Positions 1-7,883 of a stretch of DNA of 64,000 bases are shown one piece after another. Location: the NCBI GenBank assembly GCA_026387665.1, contig JAPLLG010000013.1, positions 1-64,000 of the forward strand, read 5' to 3'. Made by a program: the position numbers and the translations under genes. Under the pieces are notes generated by a model. The model was not told the DNA's origin, did no database searches, and saw only the letters and a program-made list of their open reading frames with translations. Position 1 is the first letter of the stretch. Each line of letters opens with the position of its first letter. Source of the stretch: Nitrospirota bacterium. Lineage in GTDB: Bacteria > Nitrospirota > Nitrospiria > Nitrospirales > Nitrospiraceae.

Positions 1-2
1 CT

Positions 3-508
3 CTATAGTGCAGCGATTCCAGGGACTTGGCGAGCGGCGTTCTCATGCCGCGTTATTAGCGTGTTCAGGCGAGTCATGGCAGCGTCGAGCGTCTCCGCCT
101 TGATCGTGCGATAGCGGAGAAACATTTCCACAGAGGAATGGCCGACGATCTTCATGATCGTTCGGTATCGACCCCTGAGTCTGCGAGGTTCGTCACGGCA
201 CAGTGCCGGAGGTCATGGAACACAAAGTCTTCAATCTTCTGCTCCTTGCACAGCCGCCGCACTTCTCGATAGGTATGACTCAGTTCCCCCCCGTTCTTGT
301 GAAAGACGAGCCCCTGAATGCGTGTCACACCATCCAGCGCCCGTAGCCGCTGAATTTCCCACCGTAGGGTTGGCGTGATCGGGACAAGCCGCTATTGCCC
401 TGTCTTGGTGAGATGGCCTGGAATAAAGATCCGACCCTTCTCCAAGTCCACACGATCCCACGTCAAGGTGAGAATCTCTTCCAGCCGCATGCCCGTATGG
501 TAGCCCAT
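3..508 (-). pseudogene. Degraded tyrosine recombinase (phage integrase), C-terminal half
   Basis: Read on the minus strand, fragments of one integrase catalytic domain line up in order: MGYHTGMRLEEIL, the HDLRH box, and after a frame change KIVGHSSVEMFLRYRTI with the expected His and catalytic Tyr. An in-frame TAG at 392-394 interrupts the segment before RLVPI. The frame breaks again near 152-157 between GVDTER and MKIVGH. No start or N-terminal domain is present; upstream of 508 the frame is lost. The gene is therefore dead. It marks an old integration event together with the second relic at 1313-1720. Confidence 0.85.
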
Positions 509-625
509 CAGCACAAAAAGTCAGCAATTGACCTGCTGATAGTACGTAGTTATAATTTCTCTGTCGCTGAAAGATAACGCCAGCCTTGCAGTGCCTATTT
601 CAAGTTCCACAAAGAAGGAGGAGCA

Positions 626-1228
626 ATGAGCCCTACTCCGGAGGAAGCCGTCTCCACAATTCTTACGCATCTCGGATGGACCGATTTAAGCGTTGCCGTG
701 TTACTTGTTGCCGCACTGCAATTCCTGTCTACTTTGTGGATCAAGGCGCGCCTTGAAGCGTCAATAAAGTACGAGCACGACAAAACTCTTGAGGGCTTCA
801 AGTCTGCAATCGCAACACGGTCAAGCTTCCGTCAGAAATGGGCCGACGAGTTCTTTGGGACATGCCAGGAGTTCATGAAATCCTTCGAACGCTATCTGGC
901 GCTACTGAATCAACTCACGATCCTGAAGGACCCAAATTCAGAGGTGGGCGTCAAATACCAGCAAGAGCTTACCGCCCTCAATGCCTCCCTTTCTGAGCTC
1001 GAACTTCGAATACGCAGAATGGTGGTCTTCGCCGAGCTCGCAAGAGCGGATGTTTGCTCAACAGCGGCTAAAGTACTTACTTCGCTGACTGAGATGGTCA
1101 CTCCCGATAAAATATCCGGAAGAATGCAGGGTAGCTTTGACGAGCAATTCAAAAACATGGACGCCTTTAATAAGGCAACAAAAAATGCGCATGCAGAAAT
1201 GCTTAGCGTCCAGATGGATTTCAATTAG
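626..1228 (+). CDS. Membrane-anchored helical protein, unknown function
   Basis: I do not recognise the family. The 200-residue product has one hydrophobic segment at about residues 21-38 (LSVAVLLVAALQFLSTLW). A long, charged, mainly helical region follows, likely coiled coil and likely cytoplasmic. A good ribosome binding site (aaggaggag, 614-622) precedes the ATG. It lies between two oppositely oriented integrase relics, so it is probably cargo of a former mobile element. Topology is similar to the 236-residue protein at 1749-2459, but no sequence similarity is obvious. Confidence 0.7.
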   Translation: MSPTPEEAVSTILTHLGWTDLSVAVLLVAALQFLSTLWIKARLEASIKYEHDKTLEGFKSAIATRSSFRQKWADEFFGTCQEFMKSFERYLALLNQLTILKDPNSEVGVKYQQELTALNASLSELELRIRRMVVFAELARADVCSTAAKVLTSLTEMVTPDKISGRMQGSFDEQFKNMDAFNKATKNAHAEMLSVQMDFN

Positions 1229-1312
1229 GGCTTTGACGGGGTAGGCGAAAATTCCAGCGTCGGCACTGGTTGGCCCAAGCGTTTCAAAAGCAAACTCCCA
1301 GATTATATCCAT

Positions 1313-1720
1313 TTGACGAACGCTACCCAGCGTAATCTTGCCTCACACCTCACTGAGAATTCATGCCACTTATATCCTCAAACATCACGACTACTTGCGC
1401 TGCATTGGGCCTACTCCAATGCGTTTACTATACGGTCCATCGTGAAGACGGCCAGATATTTCGAAAAAACAAAAGGGGCCTGGAGTCTTTTTCTGCCGCT
1501 TAGCTTTCGCCATGGAAGCATCCTCAAGTTGCACGCGACAGGCGCAACCCATCACATTGTCGAGGTACTGGCCGGTCACACGACAGGAACGGTACGCGAG
1601 CAAGTGTATTCCCATCGGGACAAGCTGCCGATGAAACTCCTATTGGACGAATTGGCGAAGCTGCGGTATGTGGGGGTAGAGAAGAGCCTACGGGATAAGT
1701 TGGATTTCGGAGTGATCTAG
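1313..1720 (+). pseudogene. Second tyrosine recombinase relic, C-terminal end
   Basis: The last 85 residues look like the end of a phage integrase: SFRHGSILKLHATGATHHIV, then LAGHTTGT, then VYSHRDKLPMKLLLDELAKL. The box-II Arg, the Gly-His and the candidate nucleophile Tyr in VYSH are in the expected order. The first 50 codons do not resemble an integrase, and no core-binding domain is found upstream. The open frame is thus the tail of a truncated gene. It faces the opposite way to the relic at 3-508, so they are two different insertions or one rearranged element. Confidence 0.65.
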
Positions 1721-1748
1721 GGAGAAAGGGCTCGAATATAATGACAGA

Positions 1749-2459
1749 TTAGATCCCCACGATCTCTTTCATGATTGCGGGGGCTTTTCGTTGAATCTCG
1801 GATATAGACTGCAGAAGCTTTTCATGGTGTGGTTTTATTTCCTGCGAGACAGCCTCAAAAACAGCCGTTCGTCTAGCAGAATCGTTGCCAGCCTCCAGCA
1901 GTCTCCCCTGAGACTGCAGCACCCAAATGTTATAGCAGTGGTAGGCCTCCGATAGAACTTTGACCTCATCGCACAGATCAGGGAAGTATAGGCTAGCGAT
2001 AATATCGACCTTCCAGAAAGGGGATAATTCTGACTCCCTCGACTGATTATAATTATACAATCGGCCACTTAATTCCTTGTCGAGCCAGTATTGAACTGCG
2101 TAAACCGCACCGAGCAGCTCTTCCAGCTTGACGCGGCGAAGAGTCTTCCACTCTTTGTTTGTCCAATCGGAGTGCGCTATTTCAGTCCTAACCTCTTCGG
2201 CTGCAGTAGTCGTAGCGCGTAGTTGGGAAATTAACTGCTCAAAATCTGCCTTGGTCGCATAGGTCTCCCCGCGCTTTTGGATATACGAGCCCACGAATGC
2301 AGTTGTGACGGAGCTGAGAAATAACAATGCCAACAAAACGAGGTAGAAAATTCCATTATGAAGCAATTGCTCCTGAACGATTTGTTGGGAAATTTCACGG
2401 ATAAGGTCTTCGGGCGTCATTGGCGGCAAGTGTACCTCGAAAGGTTCGTAGGTATCCAC
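1749..2459 (-). CDS. Single-pass membrane protein, unknown function
   Basis: This 236-residue protein begins with GTG at 2457-2459; ATG at codon 13 is an alternative start. It has one clear transmembrane segment at about residues 38-57 (IFYLVLLALLFLSSVTTAFV) and a long soluble helical C-terminal part. No known catalytic motif is visible. It sits in the accessory segment with the integrase relics, on the opposite strand to its neighbours. The family is not recognised. Confidence 0.65.
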   Translation of the reverse strand: MDTYEPFEVHLPPMTPEDLIREISQQIVQEQLLHNGIFYLVLLALLFLSSVTTAFVGSYIQKRGETYATKADFEQLISQLRATTTAAEEVRTEIAHSDWTNKEWKTLRRVKLEELLGAVYAVQYWLDKELSGRLYNYNQSRESELSPFWKVDIIASLYFPDLCDEVKVLSEAYHCYNIWVLQSQGRLLEAGNDSARRTAVFEAVSQEIKPHHEKLLQSISEIQRKAPAIMKEIVGI

Positions 2460-2588
2460 CCACTCTTCTGCACCTATTGACCTTTAGCCCAACGGCTACG
2501 CCATCTTCGCTCCCCACTCCCACTCAGCTTCCGTTTGACACTGAATAACCTGCCCCGGTAGTGTCGTCCTTAAAGGGAGGGATCTACC

Positions 2589-2936
2589 ATGACTTCAGGA
2601 ATCTTCTCAGCGGCATTTACCTCAAGCCTGCAAATAGCGGGCTGCGGTATTGCCATTTTTAGAGACAACACGATACACGGCGGGGATGCCTCACATTACT
2701 ACCGAGGAAAATACAGGTTCGATGAGAAGAATCAGATTTCAGGAACAATAGATGTTGTCAAATACTCCGACCTTCAGAATTCGGTCTTTGGTCCTCTTAC
2801 TCCATTTCGGCTTATACTCAGCGGCCATATAATCACAAATGATAGAGCCTTTGAGCTGTCAGGTCACGTTGAGGAACAGCCGCAGTTGAAAATTAGAATC
2901 GCGTTGAACAAGATGGAGGAGTTAATAGAAGCCTAG
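2589..2936 (+). CDS. GrlR-like small regulatory protein
   Basis: The 115-residue protein resembles the GrlR family, small beta-barrel proteins named after the negative regulator of the LEE type III secretion genes. Visible family features are the opening SGIFSAAFTSS, the IHGGDASHYYRGKYRFDE segment, the central SVFGPLTPFRLILSG and the closing FELSGHV. Length matches the family. A strong ribosome binding site (aaagggaggg, 2573-2582) precedes the ATG. In many bacteria GrlR-like genes are orphans without a secretion system, and none is visible here. Function in this organism is unknown. Confidence 0.6.
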   Translation: MTSGIFSAAFTSSLQIAGCGIAIFRDNTIHGGDASHYYRGKYRFDEKNQISGTIDVVKYSDLQNSVFGPLTPFRLILSGHIITNDRAFELSGHVEEQPQLKIRIALNKMEELIEA

Positions 2937-2959
2937 GCGCCTTCGCGGAGGGGATTCGT

Positions 2960-3238
2960 ATGACACAACAACTCTTCCTGATACTGCTCCTGGTTTTTGG
3001 TAATAAACCAGCGTATGCGGAATAGGTGGATATTGGCGCACCCAACGATGCAACGTTATACGTCAATCCAGACACCATTCATCACAAAGGGAATCTAGTG
3101 AAGATGTGGCAATTAGAAGATTACAAGACCAATAGAGCCACTTCGAGCAAGTCGGTCATGTCCGTCGAGATCCAGATGGAGCTCGACAAGTCTAACGGTT
3201 TTCACGCCTACCCTTCCTCCACTCCCACGGCGGCATAG
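2960..3238 (+). pseudogene. Broken exported protein with surface-adhesin E-like domain
   Basis: An ATG at 2960 opens a signal peptide (LFLILLLVFGNKPAYAE) that runs into TAG at 3023-3025. The same frame continues directly as VDIGAPNDATLYVNPDTI and VKMWQLEDYKT. That pattern is typical of surface-adhesin protein E-like domains (Trp, YvDp.ti, vkmW.l.DYKT). Those proteins have Trp at the stop position, so one TGG-to-TAG change explains the break. The distal part after about 3180 is lost and runs into the tail of a neighbouring relic. Confidence 0.6.
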
Positions 3239-3410
3239 GCTGCGGGTCAGCTCACAATCCTCTTCTTGCCTCTCGCGCTTCCGTCTCTAGCCCTTCCGGC
3301 ACCGTATCCCCTGGCGCATACTTCCGATACCACCAGCACCCGCCTTGCTTGACGAGCTCCTGATTGAGGTTCATCCCATCGGGCAGTAATATTACCAAGA
3401 ACAGCCCCGG
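3192..3410 (-). pseudogene. C-terminal remnant of a thermonuclease (SNase) family gene
   Basis: On the minus strand the frame reads LLPDGMNLNQELVKQGGCWW, RKYAPGD, LETEAREARRGL, then TGA at 3252-3254, then ADPQPMPPWEWRK. This is the C-terminal end of staphylococcal-nuclease-like proteins, where a Trp follows RRGL; TGG to TGA explains the stop. The N-terminal half with the catalytic residues is absent, replaced near 3410 by the end of the lipoprotein gene at 3412-3870. Confidence 0.75.
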
Positions 3411-3411
3411 C

Positions 3412-3870
3412 TCACTTCTTCCCCTGCGAACCTGTCCCTGGCTGTGGGAGCGACGCATCGCGGCTGTTATGTTTGCCGTAGAGGCCTTGGTAGCTCCACT
3501 CGCTGGCTTTGCCGTTTTTATCGAACGTGTAAAAGACGCGATGCTGGCTCGAATCGGTTATGCCCCCACTGCTCATGCCCCCGTCATACCACCCGCAGAC
3601 CTCTCCCCCTGCCGGAGGTTTATTACATTGGAACGGCTCACCGAACGTGGCGCTCTCCTCTGCCTTCGTTTTCCCGAGTCCCCCATCGAGCCGCTTATGA
3701 ACGATCTCCTCATTCCCGCTGAACAATGACCAGACGCTAAATCCGACTGGCGTATCCCTCATCGTATTGGCTTGGGCCGCTCTCGCCTGACCTTCGGCAT
3801 CGGTCACTCCCGCTCCCGTACAGGCCCCCAACGTGCCAGCCAGAAACAACAGCACGAAAAATTGCACCAT
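3412..3870 (-). CDS. Small lipoprotein, unknown function
   Basis: The 152-residue product starts with a lipoprotein signal peptide (MVQFFVLLFLAGTLGACTG, lipobox LGAC, Cys about residue 17). The mature part is hydrophilic and includes two Cys (QCNKPPAGGEVCGWYDGG). No family is recognised. An ATG with GGAG about 12 bases upstream is the likely start. Its 3' end abuts the nuclease relic, so the last residues may have been altered by the rearrangement. Likely anchored to a membrane facing the periplasm. Confidence 0.7.
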   Translation of the reverse strand: MVQFFVLLFLAGTLGACTGAGVTDAEGQARAAQANTMRDTPVGFSVWSLFSGNEEIVHKRLDGGLGKTKAEESATFGEPFQCNKPPAGGEVCGWYDGGMSSGGITDSSQHRVFYTFDKNGKASEWSYQGLYGKHNSRDASLPQPGTGSQGKK

Positions 3871-4075
3871 GTCGATTCACTCCTCTCTTCCACTGCGCCA
3901 TCGCATTCAGGATTGCAGACCAAGGACCACCGGCCAAACAATCCATCAAGTATAGCAAACGGCTTCAGGCTCTTTTGCGCACGATCATACTGATTGCCGC
4001 CCACCGAAGGCTTTGGAGCCAGCGCCCCATTTACCTTTTAGGCGAACAAACGTTCATGGGCGCGTGAGTTCTTTA

Positions 4076-4996
4076 TTACGATCGCGAGGCCCGCATGTTG
4101 GCGGAAAGAAGCATCAGCAGGCGTCTATGGAGGGCGGTGAGATCATCGAGCAATTCAATCTTGGTTTCACGAAGCAGATCTCCGATGGCACAGGCGCCTT
4201 GGCCCCCGACCGCCACGGCCCAGCGCGCCGACAGGGGTGCGAGCTCTTTGAGGAGCTGACGAGCCTCGGTATCTGATTTGATTTCGGTCAGCGAGAGCAG
4301 CACGAGATCCGGATGTATCCGATCGCAAAAATCCACCAGAGCAGCAACGGGAAGGTTCGGGCCAAGGTAATAGACGTGGCACCCTCTGGTCGCGGCTAGG
4401 TAGGCCACGGCCTGGGCTCCGATCTCATGCGTTTCACCTTCCGGACAGGCAATCAGAACTCGTGGTCCGAATTCATTCACCGGAAGCTGGTTCATGACCG
4501 AAAACAATTTCTGCTGGGCGATCTTCGTCACATAATGTTCGACGGCAACAGTGATTCGGCCCTGGTGCCAGAGCTCCCCGATGCGCCGTTGCAATGGGAG
4601 CAGAATCCGCTGGACGGCCTCTTCAAACGGAATGACGGCCACTGCTCCGTTCAGTTTGCGCTCGAATCCTGCCTTATCGAGCGGGTCGAGCAAGCCAACC
4701 AAATCATCTAGCAGACGCTCATGGGGCTTCTGTTCCTCCGCCGACACAGGAGTCGCGACGTGCATCCGTGCGACCAGCGACTCACGCCCCTCTTCCGCCA
4801 GTGCACCGATCGTCGCGCCTTGCTCCATCTGCGCCTTCAGAAAGCGGAGGAGCGCCACTTCCTCGTCACTATATTCGCGATAGCGATTGGAGCTTCTGGA
4901 GGGTACGACAAGCCCGTATCGCCTCTCCCAGATGCGAATGACATCCTTCGAGAGGCCTGTAAGCTTTGCAACCCTATGAATTCTATGAGTATTCAT
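4076..4996 (-). CDS. CarH/LitR-type B12-dependent MerR regulator
   Basis: A 306-residue transcription factor. Residues 1-70 form a MerR winged helix (VAKLTGLSKDVIRIWERRYG). Residues 95-170 are the helical cap of B12-binding domains, with W143 and E153-H154 in the exact W-x9-EH spacing of CarH. Residues 178-300 are a Rossmann-type cobalamin domain with E188-x-H190-xx-G193, the motif supplying the lower His ligand. CarH-type proteins repress in the dark with adenosylcobalamin bound and release DNA after light cleaves the Co-C bond. That mechanism is inferred for this protein, not shown. It is divergent from the gene at 5133 and shares operator-like repeats with it, so autoregulation is likely. 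Confidence 0.88.
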   Translation of the reverse strand: MNTHRIHRVAKLTGLSKDVIRIWERRYGLVVPSRSSNRYREYSDEEVALLRFLKAQMEQGATIGALAEEGRESLVARMHVATPVSAEEQKPHERLLDDLVGLLDPLDKAGFERKLNGAVAVIPFEEAVQRILLPLQRRIGELWHQGRITVAVEHYVTKIAQQKLFSVMNQLPVNEFGPRVLIACPEGETHEIGAQAVAYLAATRGCHVYYLGPNLPVAALVDFCDRIHPDLVLLSLTEIKSDTEARQLLKELAPLSARWAVAVGGQGACAIGDLLRETKIELLDDLTALHRRLLMLLSANMRASRS

Positions 4997-5008
4997 ATTT
5001 ACTGGCCC

Positions 5009-5037
5009 ATTGTATTATCATGTCCAATGTTTGTCAA
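5009..5037 (-). promoter_or_regulatory. Promoter of the CarH-type regulator gene
   Basis: On the minus strand a perfect TTGACA (5032-5037) is followed after exactly 17 bases by TACAAT (5009-5014). The spacer contains the repeat ACATTGGACA. Transcription would start near 5002, only about six bases before the ATG at 4994-4996, so the message would be almost leaderless. Confidence 0.7.
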
Positions 5038-5114
5038 ATATTTTTCGTTGTAACACTTGACACATTGGACATAATGCTTTATACGTTAGACATACTTGCT
5101 TCAAACATTGGACA
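5021..5114. promoter_or_regulatory. Four operator-like repeats (consensus ACATTGGACA)
   Basis: Copies are at 5021-5030 (minus strand), 5062-5071, 5083-5092 (ACGTTAGACA) and 5105-5114 (plus strand). The three plus-strand copies are spaced 21 and 22 bases apart, about two helical turns. The first lies inside the minus-strand promoter and the next two in the plus-strand promoter. The arrangement fits a repressor tetramer contacting several sites on one helix face, as known for CarH proteins. Binding is inferred. Confidence 0.7.
5057..5085 (+). promoter_or_regulatory. Divergent promoter for the 5133 gene
   Basis: TTGACA at 5057-5062, 17 bases, TATACG at 5080-5085. One ACATTGGACA repeat overlaps the spacer just after the -35 box, and a second, ACGTTAGACA, overlaps the -10 box. 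The predicted start near 5092 leaves a leader of about 40 bases with AGGAGG at 5123-5128 before the ATG. Confidence 0.7.
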
Positions 5115-5132
5115 TAAAGCCTAGGAGGCAAC

Positions 5133-5411
5133 ATGGCAAGAGCATTATCGGAGCAAACAAGAGCTGAGAAGCTCGGGAGTCACTCGATCTCTTCTACAGT
5201 CCAACATAAATCGATCTGCGCCAGGTGCGGCGGACTCATGGTGAATGACTTCTGTCTGGATTTACTAAACAGCACCGGCGAATTGGAGTTTGCCGCAATA
5301 CGTTGCGTGCAATGTGGCGAGCTCGTTGACCCCGTCATTCTGCAGAATCGCCAACTCCGGCAGAGTTCGATGCCGAGTCGGTGGGCCGAAAGAATGACGG
5401 GAGGTCACTAG
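5133..5411 (+). CDS. Small zinc-ribbon-like protein
   Basis: A 92-residue soluble protein with two CxxC knuckles: CARCGG near residue 29 and CVQCGE near residue 61. They are likely a zinc ribbon. The segment between them (NDFCLDLLNSTGELEF) holds one further Cys. A strong AGGAGG stands five bases before the ATG. It is the first gene downstream of the regulated divergent promoter. The biochemical role is unknown; DNA, RNA or protein binding are all possible. Confidence 0.75.
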   Translation: MARALSEQTRAEKLGSHSISSTVQHKSICARCGGLMVNDFCLDLLNSTGELEFAAIRCVQCGELVDPVILQNRQLRQSSMPSRWAERMTGGH

Positions 5412-5467
5412 CAGTGCGTTCAACCAACCAGGGTCGTCCTGGCATTCTCAAACCAAGGAGGTTTCCC

Positions 5468-6433
5468 ATGCGGAGTCAAATAATATTCCAGGTCGGATTG
5501 GGGGTAGCGTTGATGGCGGGAGCCATCTCAGTCGCGACTGCGGCGGACATGCCGGGCAGCGACAAGGACATGGTGCCCATCCCGAAGGGTGAGTTCACCA
5601 TGGGGAGCAACGAACATTCGGATGAAGCCAGGCACCAGGTCGTGCTCGATGCCTATCTGATCGACAAGTACGAGGCGTCGAATGCTCGGTATAAAGAGTT
5701 TATGAAAGGCACCGGTCATCCGGCCCCAGCTTATTGGGATGACCCGCGGCTCAGCAAGGCCAATCAGCCAGTCGTCGGCGTAAGCTGGACTGACGCGAGC
5801 GCCTTCTGCAAATGGGACGGCAAGCGCCTTCCGACGGAAGCAGAATGGGAGCGAGCGGCCAAAGGTCCGGAAGGCGACAACCATTATCCGTGGGGCCATA
5901 CCCTTGATTCCAAGAAAGCTAACTACGGGCAGAATGTCGGCCATACCACGCCAGTGGATTCCTACCCGGAGGGTGTCAGCGGGTTTGGCGTCTACAACAT
6001 GGCGGGCAATGTCTTTGAATGGGTCGAGGATTGGTATGACCCGAAGTTTTATAAGGAGAGCATTGCCCTGAATCCGCGTGGCGCCGAGAAGGGCTACAAC
6101 TTCGCCAATCAAGGCCCGGTCAGGGTACTGCGCGGTGGCTCCTGGCTCGCGCCGGAAAGCTCCCTCCACACAAGCCATCGGTTCTGGAATCAGCCGGACA
6201 ATAACTCCTATGGGGTCGGCCTCGGGTTCCGTTGCGCGAAGTCGGCGCAGACGGTGTCCGATGAAGCGATGCAGGCAGGCCGCGATGCCTTCATACAGGC
6301 ATTAATCGCGATGGGTGTCGAGAAGAACGCCGAGGCGCTGGCTTCCATCGAACAGGCGCTGGCTTCGGAGCCGGGCAACAAGGAATACCTGGCGACCCGC
6401 GATTTGATAAAGAAGAGCATGAAGAAGAAATAG
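5468..6433 (+). CDS. Exported SUMF1/FGE-fold protein with C-terminal helical tail
   Basis: The start is ATG at 5468, preceded by AAGGAGG (5457-5463). A signal peptide of about 27 residues ends in ATAAD. The SUMF1 (formylglycine-generating enzyme) fold follows: MVPIPKGEFTMGS, DAYLIDKYEASNARYKEF, KRLPTEAEWERAAKG, NMAGNVFEWVEDWYD, RVLRGGSW and GLGFRCAKS. The two active-site cysteines of true FGE, normally just after the RGGSW motif, are absent. It therefore probably does not make formylglycine and may bind a ligand or act in another exported pathway. About 60 extra residues at the C-terminus look like a short TPR-like pair. It shares fold and export with the protein at 6959-7804. Confidence 0.85.
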   Translation: MRSQIIFQVGLGVALMAGAISVATAADMPGSDKDMVPIPKGEFTMGSNEHSDEARHQVVLDAYLIDKYEASNARYKEFMKGTGHPAPAYWDDPRLSKANQPVVGVSWTDASAFCKWDGKRLPTEAEWERAAKGPEGDNHYPWGHTLDSKKANYGQNVGHTTPVDSYPEGVSGFGVYNMAGNVFEWVEDWYDPKFYKESIALNPRGAEKGYNFANQGPVRVLRGGSWLAPESSLHTSHRFWNQPDNNSYGVGLGFRCAKSAQTVSDEAMQAGRDAFIQALIAMGVEKNAEALASIEQALASEPGNKEYLATRDLIKKSMKKK

Positions 6434-6448
6434 CTGCAGGACTGATGG

Positions 6449-6471
6449 GGGGGGCGGCCTCGCCGTCCCCC
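6449..6471 (+). terminator. GC-rich hairpin after the SUMF1-fold gene
   Basis: A G-run plus CGGC, a three-base loop CTC, and GCCG plus TCCCC form a stable stem 16 bases behind the stop codon. No T-run follows, so it may be a pausing or RNA-stability element rather than a full terminator. Confidence 0.4.
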
Positions 6472-6593
6472 TCTGAGGACAGACATCCTGACTAGTGGCC
6501 TGAAATGAATAATTCCAGAACCATGATGAAACGGCCGTGAGGGAATGTTGAAGCGGTTCTTCTCAATGGTTTGATCGTGACGGAGGCGGACCT

Positions 6594-6962
6594 ATGATAC
6601 ACGACAAGATTCTTCTTCTAGGGCTCGTTCTCATCGCGCTCCTCGGGGCCTCGCCCCTCCAGGCTGGTCCCATTGATCCGGCCCGGCATTCGCACCCGGA
6701 GAGCGCACAGGCGGTACATGAGGCCGAGCATGATGTGGACCACGCGTGGGAGGTCTATCATCGCGCCGCGTTAGGGGGAACGGTCGCGTCCCCTGCCCTG
6801 CAGGCGGACATCGAAGAACACCTGCACGAAGCCAGAACCCTCATTACCCAGGCGCAAGAAGCAGCCGCGCAGGGAGACAGCCGTGAGGTGAAACGTCTCG
6901 TGAGCCAAGTGAAAGTCCATACCACGAAAGCCATCGAAGGGAGTAAGGAGCAGAAGAAATGA
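6594..6962 (+). CDS. Small exported His-rich helical protein
   Basis: The 122-residue product has a signal peptide (residues 1-24, ending SPLQAG). A histidine-rich stretch follows (about residues 30-60, with HSHPE, HEAEHDVDHAW). The remainder is an amphipathic helical region ending in Lys-rich EGSKEQKK. The His residues could bind metal, but no defined motif is present. Its stop overlaps the start of the next SUMF1-fold gene (ATGA), so the two are translationally coupled and probably act together outside the cytoplasm. Confidence 0.7.
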   Translation: MIHDKILLLGLVLIALLGASPLQAGPIDPARHSHPESAQAVHEAEHDVDHAWEVYHRAALGGTVASPALQADIEEHLHEARTLITQAQEAAAQGDSREVKRLVSQVKVHTTKAIEGSKEQKK

Positions 6963-7804
6963 CACAAGGTCTGAGAAGAAGAGGAACCAGCTGGCGCACT
7001 ACCGTTGCGATGATGGCCCTAGCCTCTGCTGCCGCCTTCGCGCCTGTCATGGCAGCGCCGCCGGCGCCCAAGGAACTCGACCAAGTCCCCATGGTGACGA
7101 TTCCGGCTGGACCATTTCTGATGGGGAATCCGGAAGGCAAAGGCCGGACTGATGAGTGGCCGCAGCGGTCTGTAGACCTCGACGAGTTTGCGATCGATCA
7201 AGTCGAAGTGACGAATGAACGGTATCTGGTGTTCGTTGCGACCACAGGCCACCGAAGCCCTCCGAATCCCTATGGCACCGGCCCGCTCTTATCCATGAAG
7301 GGAATCGAACAGCTTCCGGTCGTGCAGGCCACCTGGTACGACGCCAAGGCCTATTGTAGCTGGGCGAAGAAGCGGCTCCCGACGGAAGCGGAATGGGAGA
7401 AAGCCGCTCGTGGCACCGATGGTCGGCTGTTTCCCTGGGGCAACGAACCAGCGACAGCGAAGCGGGCGAACTTCGACCGTGAGTGGGATGAAGAGAAAAC
7501 CTTACATCCGGTCGGGTCCTTGCCAGGCGGCGACTCACCCTACGGCGTGAAGGACATGTCGGGCAATGCTCGAGAGTGGGTGCAGGATTGGTATGACGCT
7601 GAGTACTACAAACATGCGCCGGATCGGAATCCCCAGGGTCCTGACAAGAAAGGCGTGGTCCGATCGATTCGCGGCGGGTCTTGGCATAGCCCGATGTCGG
7701 ACATCACGACGACGGCTCGCGGGCGTGGCGGATTCGCGCTGCAGACCCACGGGACGGGCTTTCGCTGTGTCCGGGGTCTCGAAGACCAGATTCAGCAGAA
7801 GTAG
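6959..7804 (+). CDS. Second exported SUMF1/FGE-fold protein
   Basis: A 281-residue paralogue of the protein at 5468. After an N-terminal export signal (residues 1-33) come MVTIPAGPFLMGN, FAIDQVEVTNERYLVFVA, KRLPTEAEWEKAARG, DMSGNAREWVQDWYD, RSIRGGSW and GTGFRCVRG. As in its paralogue, no Cys pair follows RGGSW, so the formylglycine-generating chemistry is unlikely. It lacks the C-terminal helical tail of the first copy. The ATGA overlap with the small helical protein gene indicates one operon. Confidence 0.85.
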   Translation: MTQGLRRRGTSWRTTVAMMALASAAAFAPVMAAPPAPKELDQVPMVTIPAGPFLMGNPEGKGRTDEWPQRSVDLDEFAIDQVEVTNERYLVFVATTGHRSPPNPYGTGPLLSMKGIEQLPVVQATWYDAKAYCSWAKKRLPTEAEWEKAARGTDGRLFPWGNEPATAKRANFDREWDEEKTLHPVGSLPGGDSPYGVKDMSGNAREWVQDWYDAEYYKHAPDRNPQGPDKKGVVRSIRGGSWHSPMSDITTTARGRGGFALQTHGTGFRCVRGLEDQIQQK

Positions 7805-7883
7805 ACAATTAGACGTGGCGATGCGATGAGACCAGATGACCCCAGCAGAGATACGACAGCCGGCTTCTTTTCCCCGTTAGGGT

